DNA of 43,463 nt from an uncultured Bacteroides sp. (GTDB lineage: Bacteria > Bacteroidota > Bacteroidia > Bacteroidales > Bacteroidaceae), in assembly GCA_959606905.1 (NCBI GenBank), contig CAUHML010000025.1:1-43463 (forward strand). The letters run 5' to 3'. Both the position numbers and the translations under genes were made by a program. The notes beneath the pieces are model-generated. The model had not been told where the DNA came from, did no database searches, and saw nothing but the letters and a program-made list of their open reading frames with translations. Shown here piece after piece: positions 10,301-18,157 of this stretch; within the stretch, counting starts at the first letter, position 1, and each line of letters begins with the position of its first letter.

Positions 10301-10418
10301 TAGCGATATTCGGAAGCAGAGATATCGGAAGTGTAGAATAAGTCACCAGCCCGATTATAAAACAGGCGGTGAAAGCCATCAGCACGGCAATAGGACGCTG
10401 GATTAAAAATTTTATCAT
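7332..10418 (-). CDS. RND efflux permease, first pump of the operon
   Basis: A 1028-residue inner-membrane exporter of the AcrB/MexB/CusA superfamily. TM1 (LMAFTACFIIGLVTYSTLPI) is followed by the porter motif for beta strands, then TM2-6 at about 335-480. The second porter half and TM8-12 at about 850-1020 follow. TM4 reads MMIDSSIIVTEN, so the AcrB Asp407 equivalent is present but Asp408 is Ser. The Lys940 equivalent reads Asn (GIVINDSIL). A single TM4 acidic residue is seen in some heavy-metal (CusA-like) pumps. It starts about 30 bases after the adaptor gene and clearly belongs to the same operon. Confidence 0.9.
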   Translation of the reverse strand: MIKFLIQRPIAVLMAFTACFIIGLVTYSTLPISLLPNIAIPEITIQVSAANTSARELENTIVKPLRSQLIQVSTLKDIHSESRDGAGIIRLSFDFGTNTDLAFIEVNEKIDAAMNYLPKETERPKVIKASATDIPVFYLNLTLKNDSAYSITGQQSFLDLCEFAESVIKRRIEQLEEVAMVDVTGLVERQVQIVPDEDMLSMLGISIEDIESTLAANNVEPGSMTVRDGYYEYNIKFSTLLRTAEDVENIYLRKGDRIVQLKDFCRVNIVPVKEKGVSVSNGKRAVTLAVIKQADENMDKMKKSLVETMEYFQRVYPDIDFSISRNQTELLDYTISNLQQNLSLGFLFICLVAVLFLGDVKSPLVIGLSMVVSIVISFVFFYLCNMSLNIISLAGLILALGMMIDSSIIVTENISQYRERGYSLRRACITGTSEVVTPMLSSSLTTIAVFAPLIFMSGIAGAIFYDQAFSVTVGLMVSYFTGIMLLPVLYLLVYRTGIHTRKWKWLSFKFNNPIKDHTLDRFYDAGVDWVFSHKTFSVLFCAISIPLCVFFFFFIDKQRMPDIEENELIARIEWNENIHVDENRRRVDELFKELEEPVAEHTASIGRQDFLLNRERELSSSEAELYFRTETPETISPLQQEIYRRLKERYPLSVISFSPPETVFEKLFVTGEPDIIAEFYTRNKAKAPEAETIRRVEKDLARKTGIAPTGIAFENQLNLSISKEKLLLYRVSYNELYRILKTAFRENSVTMLHSYQQYLPISVAGSEKTVNEILQETLIQTEPDNKGNIEYIPLRELVTIAPAEDLKSITSGRNGEYVPFNFYDVQNGDKLMREVKQVAEETKEWDTGFSGSFFSNREMLDELVVILFISLLLMYFILASQFESFLQPLLVLAEIPIDVAFALLLLWLCGHTLNLMSAIGLIVTCGIVINDSILKLDAINELRKAGVPLLEAIHEAGRRRLRPIIMTSLTTIFAMVPLLFSSDMGSELQKPLSIAMIGTMSVGTAVSLFIIPLLYWFIYRKKEEISSK

Positions 10419-10449
10419 GCTTTTCTCTGTATTTATCGTTTGCAGTCAA

Positions 10450-11550
10450 TCATTCACCGCTTATAGTCACCTCCGTTTCATGCGCTAAATTCAAGTTCCC
10501 GGTGACAATAACCGTATCTCCTTCCAAGAGGCCATCTTCAACACCTCCCTGAGATTTATCCGAGACAACATATTCCGTAGCATTCTCCAATCCCGTATGT
10601 ACATAATTCCACATTGCCTTGCCTTCTTTTAAGGTAAACACAACCTGTTTGCCGGAACGCAGCACCACAGCCGTTTTAGGAATGACCAACTGCTCCCCTA
10701 AACTCCGCTTGACGCTTACCCTTACGTTCATGCCGCTAAACAACTTCCCCTGTCCGTTTACCGCAGCTTTTACTTTTACCATTCCGTTCGCATCCACCAG
10801 CGGATTGATTTCAGATACACTACCTTCATAAGAACCTCCGCCGGCATAAGGAGTAATCATTACTTTGTCACCGGTTTTAATAAAAGCCAGTTCGTTCTCC
10901 AACACGGTGAAATCAGTTTCCATCCCACGAGTGTCAATGACAGTACAAAATGCCTCGGACGTATTAGCGAGATTATAAGGTTTTGAAAACAGATTAGCCA
11001 CTATCCCGTCAAAGGGGGCAACAAGTGTAGCATGCTCCGTTTCTCTTTTCGTAAGTTCATACTGGGACTTCGACTGTTCATAGCCGCTCTTTACTTTCGC
11101 AAGTTTCATGGTTTCTTCAGGCACCTTGCTAAAATCATCCGGCGTATATCCCTGCCCGATAAGTACATCTTTCAGTTCAAGCTCCGCTTTCAACAAAGCA
11201 TCTTCCGCCTGTGATAATTTCTGTTCCAGACGGAATTTATCCAGCTCGGCCAACTTCTGCCCCTTACGAACACGATCACCGTTTTTCACATAGACATGAG
11301 CAATAACCTCATTCGTTTCAAAACGAAGATCAGCCTGCCCACGGGCACTAACCTTGCCGTTACTGACTAGTTCGTGATGAAAATCACACCTCTTTAGAAT
11401 TTGAACGGTGACTTCATTCTTTGAATCCGGAAGAACGGTAGAAACACCTTTATCCTGCTCGTCTGCATCACTTTTCTTGCCAGAGCAAGATGTCATTCCA
11501 CCATAAGCTAAACAACATAGCAGCATCCATATATAACTGTATTTTCTCAT
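10450..11550 (-). CDS. RND periplasmic adaptor (membrane fusion protein), lipoprotein
   Basis: A 366-residue HlyD/AcrA-type adaptor linking pump and channel. The N-terminus has a signal peptide with lipobox MTSCSG (lipid-bearing Cys near residue 22). The lipoyl-like half motif is at about 70-105 (ARGQADLRFETNEVIAHVYV, then KGQKLAELD), followed by a helical hairpin and the second lipoyl half ATLVAPFDGIVANL. The beta-barrel and membrane-proximal domains complete the protein. It is the first gene of the efflux operon. No convincing promoter is seen in the 59 bases upstream, so transcription could come from the accessory block before it. Confidence 0.9.
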   Translation of the reverse strand: MRKYSYIWMLLCCLAYGGMTSCSGKKSDADEQDKGVSTVLPDSKNEVTVQILKRCDFHHELVSNGKVSARGQADLRFETNEVIAHVYVKNGDRVRKGQKLAELDKFRLEQKLSQAEDALLKAELELKDVLIGQGYTPDDFSKVPEETMKLAKVKSGYEQSKSQYELTKRETEHATLVAPFDGIVANLFSKPYNLANTSEAFCTVIDTRGMETDFTVLENELAFIKTGDKVMITPYAGGGSYEGSVSEINPLVDANGMVKVKAAVNGQGKLFSGMNVRVSVKRSLGEQLVIPKTAVVLRSGKQVVFTLKEGKAMWNYVHTGLENATEYVVSDKSQGGVEDGLLEGDTVIVTGNLNLAHETEVTISGE

Positions 11551-11609
11551 AATATATTTATTGCTATCGATTATGCATTATAAATTAATCCCTCTATTGG
11601 ACTCAGACT

Positions 11610-12032
11610 TTATTTATGCCCGACAATCTTATTCTTGTTATTCTTTTGTATTTTTTCCTTCAAATGATTTAAATATAATCGTGTTATATCCTGTTGATTT
11701 TTACTAGGAAAATAAAATGAGGTCATTCGCCCCTGGTTATTTACATATGCAAAAAATCGTTGACTCAATCCTGTTGTTCGGCTACTTGGAAACTCCAGAA
11801 ATTCCTCGGATATATTTGTGAATCTAAAATTACTCAATTTATTTTTTAAAAGCATCATATTATAACGATTATTTTCATAAGCCGGCAATATTAGTATTTT
11901 ATTTTTCCCCAAACTCTTTTGTATATTATTCATATCCCTTCTATTTATTTCCGTCTTTTCACTTATATAAAAAGAAATAGCAGAAACAGACATAACTGAA
12001 ATACAAACAGTTATGAAATTATTTAAATTCAT
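11610..12032 (-). CDS. Short thioredoxin-like relative lacking CxxC, membrane anchored
   Basis: A 140-residue protein with an N-terminal hydrophobic segment (FITVCISVMSVSAISFYI) that acts as signal anchor. Its C-terminal 90 residues line up by eye with the C-terminus of the thioredoxin-like protein at 21289-21900. KILILPAYENN aligns with VIFLTDYEDQ, and AYVNNQGRMTSFYFPSK aligns with FVIDKDFIINKIYIPHN. The segment that holds CxxC in the longer protein is missing. It overlaps the upstream propeller gene by 14 bases, as the longer protein overlaps its own propeller, so it looks like the eroded second gene of the same two-gene cassette. It could still fold and bind a partner without redox activity. 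Confidence 0.6.
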   Translation of the reverse strand: MNLNNFITVCISVMSVSAISFYISEKTEINRRDMNNIQKSLGKNKILILPAYENNRYNMMLLKNKLSNFRFTNISEEFLEFPSSRTTGLSQRFFAYVNNQGRMTSFYFPSKNQQDITRLYLNHLKEKIQKNNKNKIVGHK

Positions 12033-13284
12033 AATAGAGTATCAATGGATTAGATTCATCTCTTAATTTTCTTATACTTTCTTTATTCTTTAGTTTATCA
12101 GATATATAATTCTCTTTCTCAAAATACTGCAACTCAGAAAAACATTCAGGAGTAACATAAAAATATACACCCAACGAATCACTACAAAGAAATATCGGAA
12201 TATGAGAATAGTCAGGCTTAATAGTAAACAATATATCATTTAGTGTTTTCTCATAAACAAGTGTTCTCCCACTTTTAATATCATGCTGAACCTGTTGATT
12301 AGACTTTCTCATACATTCAAAAAACAGCTGGTCTTTATATTTATAAATATGGGAAATATGCTGTATTTTACCTTGTTTGTTAAGCCTATTTATTAGAGAA
12401 AGAATATTTCGACTTCTTACCCGAGGATCAAGAGTCAGAAGCTTTTCATCTTCTAATATATCTTTTTTTAAAACTATCCCCTCACTTTGAATAGCCATAT
12501 ATGGAGAAATTCTCTGTTCTTTAATAGACATAATAGTATCCATTAAACCCATGATAAACAAATCTTCATTCTTGCCAATATTATAAAAAACATTGCCATG
12601 AATAAGTTCATCATTCCACCCTTTATTATACTCTGATGCATCCATCCATTGTGCAATTCTTTCCCCTGACTTGACATCTACTTGCTGTAGTAAATAGTAT
12701 CTATCTTCTTTTGAAGGTTGAAAAAAAGTCTGTGCTCCATATAAGCATCCACTATTATAAGCAATGTAATTAAAATGAATATTCTTATCCATAAGAATTC
12801 CTCCTTTAAACTTACCTGAAGAAATATCATACCTATATATCTTATTCTGTAAAGAATCAAAGATATACAGTTCATTATCATCTATATTAATCGTAAAATC
12901 ATCACAAGATACATATTCATCAGGTGCCAATCCTATATTGCCAATTTTTCTCATAAAAGTGCCTTTTCTATCAAATATATAAACTCCTTTTGTAGAACGG
13001 CTATCCAAAACAAACAATTGACTCTTGTAAATCTGCATTTTATCTATTCCTCCCAGCAGTGCGTCTTTTTCATCCAGCTCAATTGCAGTCACTGATTTGA
13101 AAATATCCGAATACTTAAATTCTGACACTTTGGTACTATCCAAATTCACAATTAATACAGGGCTGCTTCTATCTATTATTTTGTTCTCAGACAGACAAGA
13201 AATAGCTATATAGCTCATTGCTATAGCACAACATATATAGCATATCTTCATTATAAATATCCTAATATTATTCATACTCGTCAT
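12019..13284 (-). CDS. 6-bladed beta-propeller lipoprotein
   Basis: About 421 residues, similar to the Bacteroides 6-bladed beta-propeller family (recalled as DUF5128/PF17170). The signal peptide ends at lipobox IAISCLSE. The body has the family's repeated strands, e.g. LFVLDSRSTKGVYIFDRKG followed by GNIGLAPDEYVSCDDFTI. Such proteins are exported and lipid-anchored; their ligand is unknown. The ATG at 13284 overlaps the signal peptidase stop by one base (TAATG), suggesting coupled translation. Other in-frame starts are 13314 (inside lepB), 13275 and 13251. The one at 13251 gives the shortest conventional signal peptide. Confidence 0.8.
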   Translation of the reverse strand: MTSMNNIRIFIMKICYICCAIAMSYIAISCLSENKIIDRSSPVLIVNLDSTKVSEFKYSDIFKSVTAIELDEKDALLGGIDKMQIYKSQLFVLDSRSTKGVYIFDRKGTFMRKIGNIGLAPDEYVSCDDFTINIDDNELYIFDSLQNKIYRYDISSGKFKGGILMDKNIHFNYIAYNSGCLYGAQTFFQPSKEDRYYLLQQVDVKSGERIAQWMDASEYNKGWNDELIHGNVFYNIGKNEDLFIMGLMDTIMSIKEQRISPYMAIQSEGIVLKKDILEDEKLLTLDPRVRSRNILSLINRLNKQGKIQHISHIYKYKDQLFFECMRKSNQQVQHDIKSGRTLVYEKTLNDILFTIKPDYSHIPIFLCSDSLGVYFYVTPECFSELQYFEKENYISDKLKNKESIRKLRDESNPLILYYEFK

Positions 13285-14168
13285 TATGTTATTGATTTGA
13301 ATATTCGTTTCCAACGTATTTTCCCTTCATTATCAGTAGATTTCCAAATAAAAGATGCCCTTCCAACAATATATTCTTCCGGCAACAATCCCCAATAACG
13401 AGAATCCTGAGAGTTAAACACCCGATCTCCTGCCATAAAATAATAGTTTGTACGAAAACGATAGCTAGTAATACGATGATGATCCAAATAAGCTTTTTCT
13501 CCTTTCCATTGAAGTTTCTTCTGCTGTTCCCATTCGATAAGATGACGATAAAGAAGGTAATTCTTCCGGTTCATCACAATGACATCATTCATTCGAGGTA
13601 TATAAAGTGGACCAAAATTACAAACGTTCCAGTGAATAGAATCGTTCCACGGATAGGTTTGGAAAGAATATCGTTTTCGAGCATTCTCCGGTAATTGTTG
13701 TAGACGTTCTTTCATACTGTCCTGAGATTTTATATTACCCAAATCTTTCTCATAGCCTGCCACACAATAATGATAGTTATGAATAGAAATAGAGTCACCG
13801 GGTAATGCAACACAACGTTTCACATAATATTTTAAAATATCAAATCCAATACTATCCCGATGTTGAGGATAAGGAAAATTGAAAACAAGAACATCATTTC
13901 GTTTTATGCCCCCCAAAGCAGGCAACCGATAGACAACAAAACGTTCCTGACGGAAAGCTGCAGACAAATTAAAAAGTCGGGCACCCATCGGAAGTTTGTT
14001 CACAATAATGTTATCACCAGGTAACAAAGCAGGCACCATTGAATCCGTAGGTACTTTGAAGGAGGCAAACAAGACTGTTTGTAGTAGTATCCAACCAAGG
14101 AACAAGATTATAATTCCCCAAATGCACCCTTTCATCAAACGCATCAATAGTAATAACAGCTTTTTCAT
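13284..14168 (-). CDS. lepB: Signal peptidase I
   Basis: A 294-residue membrane-bound serine protease that removes signal peptides on the outer face of the inner membrane (family S26). One TM segment (about 10-35) precedes the catalytic domain. Catalytic Ser43 sits in PTDSMVPALLPGD and catalytic Lys118 in YVKRCVALPGDSI. Box E is GDRVFNSQDSRYWGLLP. All catalytic elements are present. Its start overlaps the stop of the Wzy-like gene (ATGA). It is embedded in a cassette of exported peptides and lipoproteins rather than beside housekeeping genes, so it may be an accessory signal peptidase dedicated to them. That is inference. Confidence 0.9.
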   Translation of the reverse strand: MKKLLLLLMRLMKGCIWGIIILFLGWILLQTVLFASFKVPTDSMVPALLPGDNIIVNKLPMGARLFNLSAAFRQERFVVYRLPALGGIKRNDVLVFNFPYPQHRDSIGFDILKYYVKRCVALPGDSISIHNYHYCVAGYEKDLGNIKSQDSMKERLQQLPENARKRYSFQTYPWNDSIHWNVCNFGPLYIPRMNDVIVMNRKNYLLYRHLIEWEQQKKLQWKGEKAYLDHHRITSYRFRTNYYFMAGDRVFNSQDSRYWGLLPEEYIVGRASFIWKSTDNEGKIRWKRIFKSIT

Positions 14169-15811
14169 CGACTTATCAATTTTTTTACTTCATCTCTCAT
14201 TTCACGAATAGCAGACGATTGTATTTTCGGTTCTTTCGTCAACACAATTTCGACCATTTGTTCCAATTTATCAGGTTTTCGAAAATCCGGTTCAGCATAG
14301 AGTTTTGCTAACAGATAATATGGATAAATACGTCCCGGTAAACGATGAGTAGAGCGCAGAAACCAATGTTCAGCTTCTTCATATCTCTTTAACGCCTTAT
14401 AGTTTTTGCCAATGACATTAAGTATCATCGGATCGCAACTGATTCGTTCCGCTTCTTGTAATATCCGATTAGAAGCATTGTATTCTTTCAAGTTATGCAG
14501 ACAACGTCCATACTCAAAAAGAAAACGGGGACGGCCATTCAGAAGCGGATATAGTCTTCCATATTCTTCTTTCGCTTTACCATATGCCTGAATACTATAC
14601 AACATTTTACATTGTGACCACTCCCGACAAGCGTCATACGCATTATTCCGTACCAACCATACACCTACACTGCCGATCACAAACGTAAATAGAAGCATCA
14701 ACTTATGTGAATAGCCCAAGAAGCATGCAATTAAAAGAAGAATAAATGCAATGATAAAACAAGGATACGTCATTGGATAAGAAGAAAAAGAGAAAAAAAG
14801 TAATGAAATTAATCCTCCGCAGATACCGATACGTTTCTTTTTAATTCCCCGATACAAACAACCACCTATTATCGTTAACACAAGTACCAAAACCGGAATA
14901 CCACACTCTACTGCTATTCGTAGATATTCATTGAAAGCATACTCCGGGCTACCAGCTACACGTTCCTCATCTTCATCATAACTACCTTTTGCAAAATATT
15001 TCTCCTGCTCTTGTCCATAAGCATAAACAAAGTTCCCAATACCATACGCAGAAATGGGCTTCTTAACCACAGCCAAACTACTTATTTTCCACATAAACAG
15101 TCGTCCTTTAGCTGAATCAGCCTTCAAATGATAGATTCCAATACCTCCTGTTATCAAAATAACGGAAAGCAAAAGTAAAGCAACTACCGCTTTTCCATGA
15201 TACTCCTTCCAAGCTTTTTTCAACCAATTTCTCCATGGATAGTGTACACTACATACAAATACTCCCGAAAAGATGGACGCCAGCCATGCCGAACGGCTCA
15301 TTCCTGCCGGAAGTACACAAACAAGTAATAACAGCACCCCAAAAGATAAATAATACCCTACCGATTCTTCCCAAGTACGTTGCTTTATAGCATTTAATCG
15401 TAACCATTCGTACAAACATACAGGAAATACCAATGCCAAATAGCCGGAATATGGTCCAGGATTATAAAAAGAGCCTGTCACAGCATATAATGAATGATTA
15501 GAAGTAGCGAAACCGTAAATCTGACGCAATCCCCAGACTGCTTCAATACCACCCATTAAAATAAGCCCCCAAATCACTGAATGATAGAAAAAATGTACTC
15601 CTTTTGCTGATAACCCTACCGCTAATAATACACATACAGTAAATATTATAGAAACCCACCCACACCACAGCCATTGATAAGAAGTATCCCCGGCAGGAAT
15701 ATAGGAAGAATAGGCACAAACGGTACTTAGTAATCCGATTACTCCTATTGAAATCAAAGCGATAGAAGCCTGTGTTTTTATCCGCAAAAATTGTATTCTC
15801 GTCATCTTCAT
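14165..15811 (-). CDS. O-antigen ligase/Wzy-like membrane protein with C-terminal TPRs
   Basis: A 548-residue inner-membrane protein. About ten to twelve TM helices occupy residues 1-400. They include the Wzy_C-type region, with a large loop around residues 235-300 (GRLFMWKISSLAVVKKPISA, then YGIGNFVYAYGQEQEKY). The C-terminal 130 residues are TPR-like (FLFEYGRCLHNLKEYNASNR; LNVIGKNYKALKRYEEAEHW). The family normally polymerises or ligates O-antigen, but some members glycosylate exported proteins. No sugar transferases are nearby. It sits 14 bases after the DUF1573 lipoprotein and overlaps lepB by 4 bases, so it is part of this operon. The substrate is unknown; a role on exported peptides or lipoproteins is speculative. 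Confidence 0.8.
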   Translation of the reverse strand: MKMTRIQFLRIKTQASIALISIGVIGLLSTVCAYSSYIPAGDTSYQWLWCGWVSIIFTVCVLLAVGLSAKGVHFFYHSVIWGLILMGGIEAVWGLRQIYGFATSNHSLYAVTGSFYNPGPYSGYLALVFPVCLYEWLRLNAIKQRTWEESVGYYLSFGVLLLLVCVLPAGMSRSAWLASIFSGVFVCSVHYPWRNWLKKAWKEYHGKAVVALLLLSVILITGGIGIYHLKADSAKGRLFMWKISSLAVVKKPISAYGIGNFVYAYGQEQEKYFAKGSYDEDEERVAGSPEYAFNEYLRIAVECGIPVLVLVLTIIGGCLYRGIKKKRIGICGGLISLLFFSFSSYPMTYPCFIIAFILLLIACFLGYSHKLMLLFTFVIGSVGVWLVRNNAYDACREWSQCKMLYSIQAYGKAKEEYGRLYPLLNGRPRFLFEYGRCLHNLKEYNASNRILQEAERISCDPMILNVIGKNYKALKRYEEAEHWFLRSTHRLPGRIYPYYLLAKLYAEPDFRKPDKLEQMVEIVLTKEPKIQSSAIREMRDEVKKLISR

Positions 15812-15825
15812 TGATCTAGTAAATT

Positions 15826-16692
15826 TTATTTTTCTGCATTTCCCTTTATTTTAATAAGTATTGGAGATGAAGTCGTATTACAATATATACTAATCGTTTT
15901 GTTAAAATGCCCAGGATGCTCAGCTTGATAACTGATATGCAATGTATCGCTCTTACCTGGTAATATTGGTTGTTTTGGGTAATCTACCACAGTACAACCA
16001 CAGGATGTAGTCACATCATTCATCACCAAAGGAATACTCCCCGTATTTTGGATGCTCAGACTCTTTGTTTGCTTTTCTTCCCACAAGAAAGACTGCATAT
16101 CCAAAACCATTTGATCTATTTTCAGAGAAGTTTGTCGTCCTTCATTATTATTTTCTAAAGATTTATTCTTCGAAAGAATTTTCAGATATAAATCTCTTAC
16201 CTTATTATTATAAATAGGATTACCAACAGCTACAACCTTATTATTCTCATTTAAAAGAAAAGTCTGAAAATCCATTCTCTGTAGAAAGTGGTTCAGTATA
16301 TTAAGACTATCTTGCTTATCTATGCATACCGGATTATTAAATAAAGCCATTTTTAAAGTATGGTGGAGCTCCATACCCTTCTTTGGAAAAAAGAAAAAAA
16401 GGAACTGAACAGAATCAGCACTAGTTGAATCAACCTGTTGCATAAACTTCTTCCAATCAGCGAGCCGCAATCTACATCCAGTACATCCAGTAGAATCGGT
16501 ATATACCAAAACTTTGTATTGGTCTTTTATACAAAAATCAACAGTGTCTTTACCTTGAATAGTAAAAACTGTATGTGAAGGAAATATAATTTCTTTTTGT
16601 TCCCATTCTTTTAATAACGCAGCTAGTTGCTGCTTATTTCCCTTACAGGAAATAAACAATAATGCTAAAAATCCTAAAAAGCAATACTTCAT
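15826..16692 (-). CDS. Thioredoxin-like plus DUF1573 lipoprotein
   Basis: 288 residues. The signal peptide ends at lipobox LLFISC (Cys16). A thioredoxin-like segment follows with C70-T-G-C73 (DSTGCTGCRLRLADWKKF) and a region matching the end of a thioredoxin fold (LLNENNKVVAVGNPIYN). The C-terminal about 80 residues are DUF1573, an Ig-like domain with the typical TTSCGCT motif and KPILPG-like turn. The protein is presumably periplasmic or surface-bound and anchored by lipid. The next gene, Wzy-like, begins 14 bases later. The active-site Cys pair suggests a thiol-disulfide role, perhaps on the Cys-containing NVEALA peptides encoded upstream. Confidence 0.8.
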   Translation of the reverse strand: MKYCFLGFLALLFISCKGNKQQLAALLKEWEQKEIIFPSHTVFTIQGKDTVDFCIKDQYKVLVYTDSTGCTGCRLRLADWKKFMQQVDSTSADSVQFLFFFFPKKGMELHHTLKMALFNNPVCIDKQDSLNILNHFLQRMDFQTFLLNENNKVVAVGNPIYNNKVRDLYLKILSKNKSLENNNEGRQTSLKIDQMVLDMQSFLWEEKQTKSLSIQNTGSIPLVMNDVTTSCGCTVVDYPKQPILPGKSDTLHISYQAEHPGHFNKTISIYCNTTSSPILIKIKGNAEK

Positions 16693-16806
16693 TACTAGAA
16701 TTTATTTAGTTCATACAACAATACAAGCAATAGTTCCTTCACTTGTCGATAAAACATACAGTTCCCAATCGTGCACTATAGAATGATTACCCAAATAACT
16801 TTTTTA

Positions 16807-16957
16807 TTATCTATAGCAATCATGATATTTCATTTTTGATCCTATCTCTCCAACTCTTTCAACGAATTGACCAATAACCTCACCTGCGGAAAAAAACTGT
16901 TTAAACATAGAACAACCTGAAATAGAATATCTATCATAACAGATATGCTTATCCCCC
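16807..16957 (-). pseudogene. Out-of-frame C-terminus of the truncated NVEALA peptide
   Basis: Beyond the G5 run, the alternative frame stays open for 48 codons (DKHICYDRYSISGCSMFKQF and onward) and ends in TAA at 16807-16809. It has three Cys. The His-x-Cys-Tyr motif sits at the same place as in the intact paralogue, so this looks like a genuine coding segment detached by a one-base shift rather than random sequence. Confidence 0.6.
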
Positions 16958-17113
16958 ACTCTCTCCACCTCCGTCATTTTCTCCAGCCAATGCTTCCAAA
17001 TTAGCCAACGTTACATCAGACAATTTTATATCTCCATGAGAATTATATGCAGTATAACCAGCAAACAGTACAACTGCAAAGACCAACATTATTCCAAATA
17101 ATTTCTTTTTCAT
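16949..17113 (-). CDS. NVEALA-type peptide, truncated by a probable frameshift
   Basis: A 54-residue gene. It begins MKKKLFGIMLVFAVVLFAG, a signal anchor, followed by the conserved leader with LANLEALA (about 37-43), then ends abruptly at GENDGGGESGG. The leader DNA is about 97% identical to that of the gene at 18158-18454. Removing one G from the G5 run at 16953-16957 would extend the protein to 101 residues, with Cys at 58, 67 and 99. In that frame HICY aligns with HSCY of the paralogue. So the gene is either frameshifted, phase-variable, or affected by a base-call error. It follows the propeller at 17182 after a hairpin. Confidence 0.75.
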   Translation of the reverse strand: MKKKLFGIMLVFAVVLFAGYTAYNSHGDIKLSDVTLANLEALAGENDGGGESGG

Positions 17114-17144
17114 ATTATCGTTTCATCGTTTATATTATAATTCA
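16992..17144 (-). repeat. Direct repeat A, copy 1 (leader and 5' end of an NVEALA gene)
   Basis: 153 bases matching 18333-18485 at a fixed offset of 1341, with five mismatches by eye (about 97%). It covers the NVEALA leader codons and about 30 bases upstream, including ACGATGAAACGATAATATG. Similarity stops exactly where the variable C-terminal coding part begins. Confidence 0.9.
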
Positions 17145-17145
17145 A

Positions 17146-17171
17146 TGAGTCCACTTTAAAAAGTGGACTCA
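17146..17171. terminator. Hairpin between propeller and NVEALA genes
   Basis: Perfect 11-base arms (TGAGTCCACTT and its complement) around TAAA. It lies 10 bases after the propeller stop and 33 bases before the next NVEALA start. There is no long U-run, so it may be an incomplete terminator, an attenuator, or an mRNA-stabilising end rather than a full stop. Confidence 0.6.
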
Positions 17172-17181
17172 ATAAGTAAAT

Positions 17182-18153
17182 TTAAAGAGGAAGTTTATAA
17201 ACGTATATCTTATCTTCAATATCCTTATTAACAGCATAAAGGGTATGATACTTATTAGAAACGACAAAATTGCTAATCTTCTTATCTAAAGAATACCGCT
17301 CAACTAGTTCACCATTCCATGTCCATACTTCCAGAATTGGCTCTTCTTCTTGTTTAGTCAATACATATATATATTTATTATCAGCACATGGGGGGTAAGG
17401 ATAATAAGTAATTTTCTCTTCGTTATCTAACGAAGAGTTAGCATGCTCCAACACTATTTCATTCAACATCTCACCATGTCGGTTATAGATTCTCATCATC
17501 TTAATATATACATAAAAAGAGGCAAACATCTCTCCATCAGGTTTAGAAACAGTCAATTTATTATATACAAAATTATTATCATCGCCTTTATCCTTTTTCA
17601 ATAAATCAAATGGGTAATCGCTGAATTGATGAGTATCCTGTTTCTTATCCAGTAACGTATATTCATATTTATCATCTTGAGACAAGAAGCAATAAGAACT
17701 ATCAGCTAAAAAAAGGAAACGATTTAGTGGCATTTGGTTTACTTTCAACCTCTGTTCTGAGATTAATTTAAAAGTACCCGATGAATCTATTTTCAATTCT
17801 TTCACTCTATTTGAGGGTAATTCAAAAACTTTAAAACCCTCTTTAGATTCAACAAAATTCCTATCTAATATCAAAAAGTCATTAGGTCCCTGTCCTTTTA
17901 CCCCCGCATTAAACAAATATTGGCATTCTGGTAATTTCCAGAAAGAGAACAAAGTATCTTTCCGTTGTTCGTAAGCAACCAACATATCATGAACTATAAA
18001 TAAACGTGTCACAGACAACAATACCGGAGGAGTTGTTATACTATCTGCCAATAACAACGTGGGATTTGGAAGATCAACTATTTGCTCCTTGTGAGAAACA
18101 CAACTTACCCCCAAAATAGATAATAGAAAGAAGAATACAATACTATACTTCAT
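17182..18153 (-). CDS. TolB-like 6-bladed beta-propeller lipoprotein
   Basis: 323 residues. The signal peptide MKYSIVFFFLLSILGVSC ends at a lipobox Cys18. The body resembles the TolB-like/BF3164-type Bacteroides lipoproteins: FNAGVKGQGPNDFLILDRNF (residues about 85-104) is the family signature region, and strand repeats such as YIYVLTKQEEEPILEVWTWN follow. I placed the start at the ATG 18153, four bases after the stop of the NVEALA gene at 18158. A longer reading would overlap that gene and spoil the signal peptide. The gene pair NVEALA-propeller recurs at 23110/23071. The ligand is not known; binding of a peptide partner is a reasonable but untested idea. Confidence 0.8.
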   Translation of the reverse strand: MKYSIVFFFLLSILGVSCVSHKEQIVDLPNPTLLLADSITTPPVLLSVTRLFIVHDMLVAYEQRKDTLFSFWKLPECQYLFNAGVKGQGPNDFLILDRNFVESKEGFKVFELPSNRVKELKIDSSGTFKLISEQRLKVNQMPLNRFLFLADSSYCFLSQDDKYEYTLLDKKQDTHQFSDYPFDLLKKDKGDDNNFVYNKLTVSKPDGEMFASFYVYIKMMRIYNRHGEMLNEIVLEHANSSLDNEEKITYYPYPPCADNKYIYVLTKQEEEPILEVWTWNGELVERYSLDKKISNFVVSNKYHTLYAVNKDIEDKIYVYKLPL

Positions 18154-18157
18154 ATCA

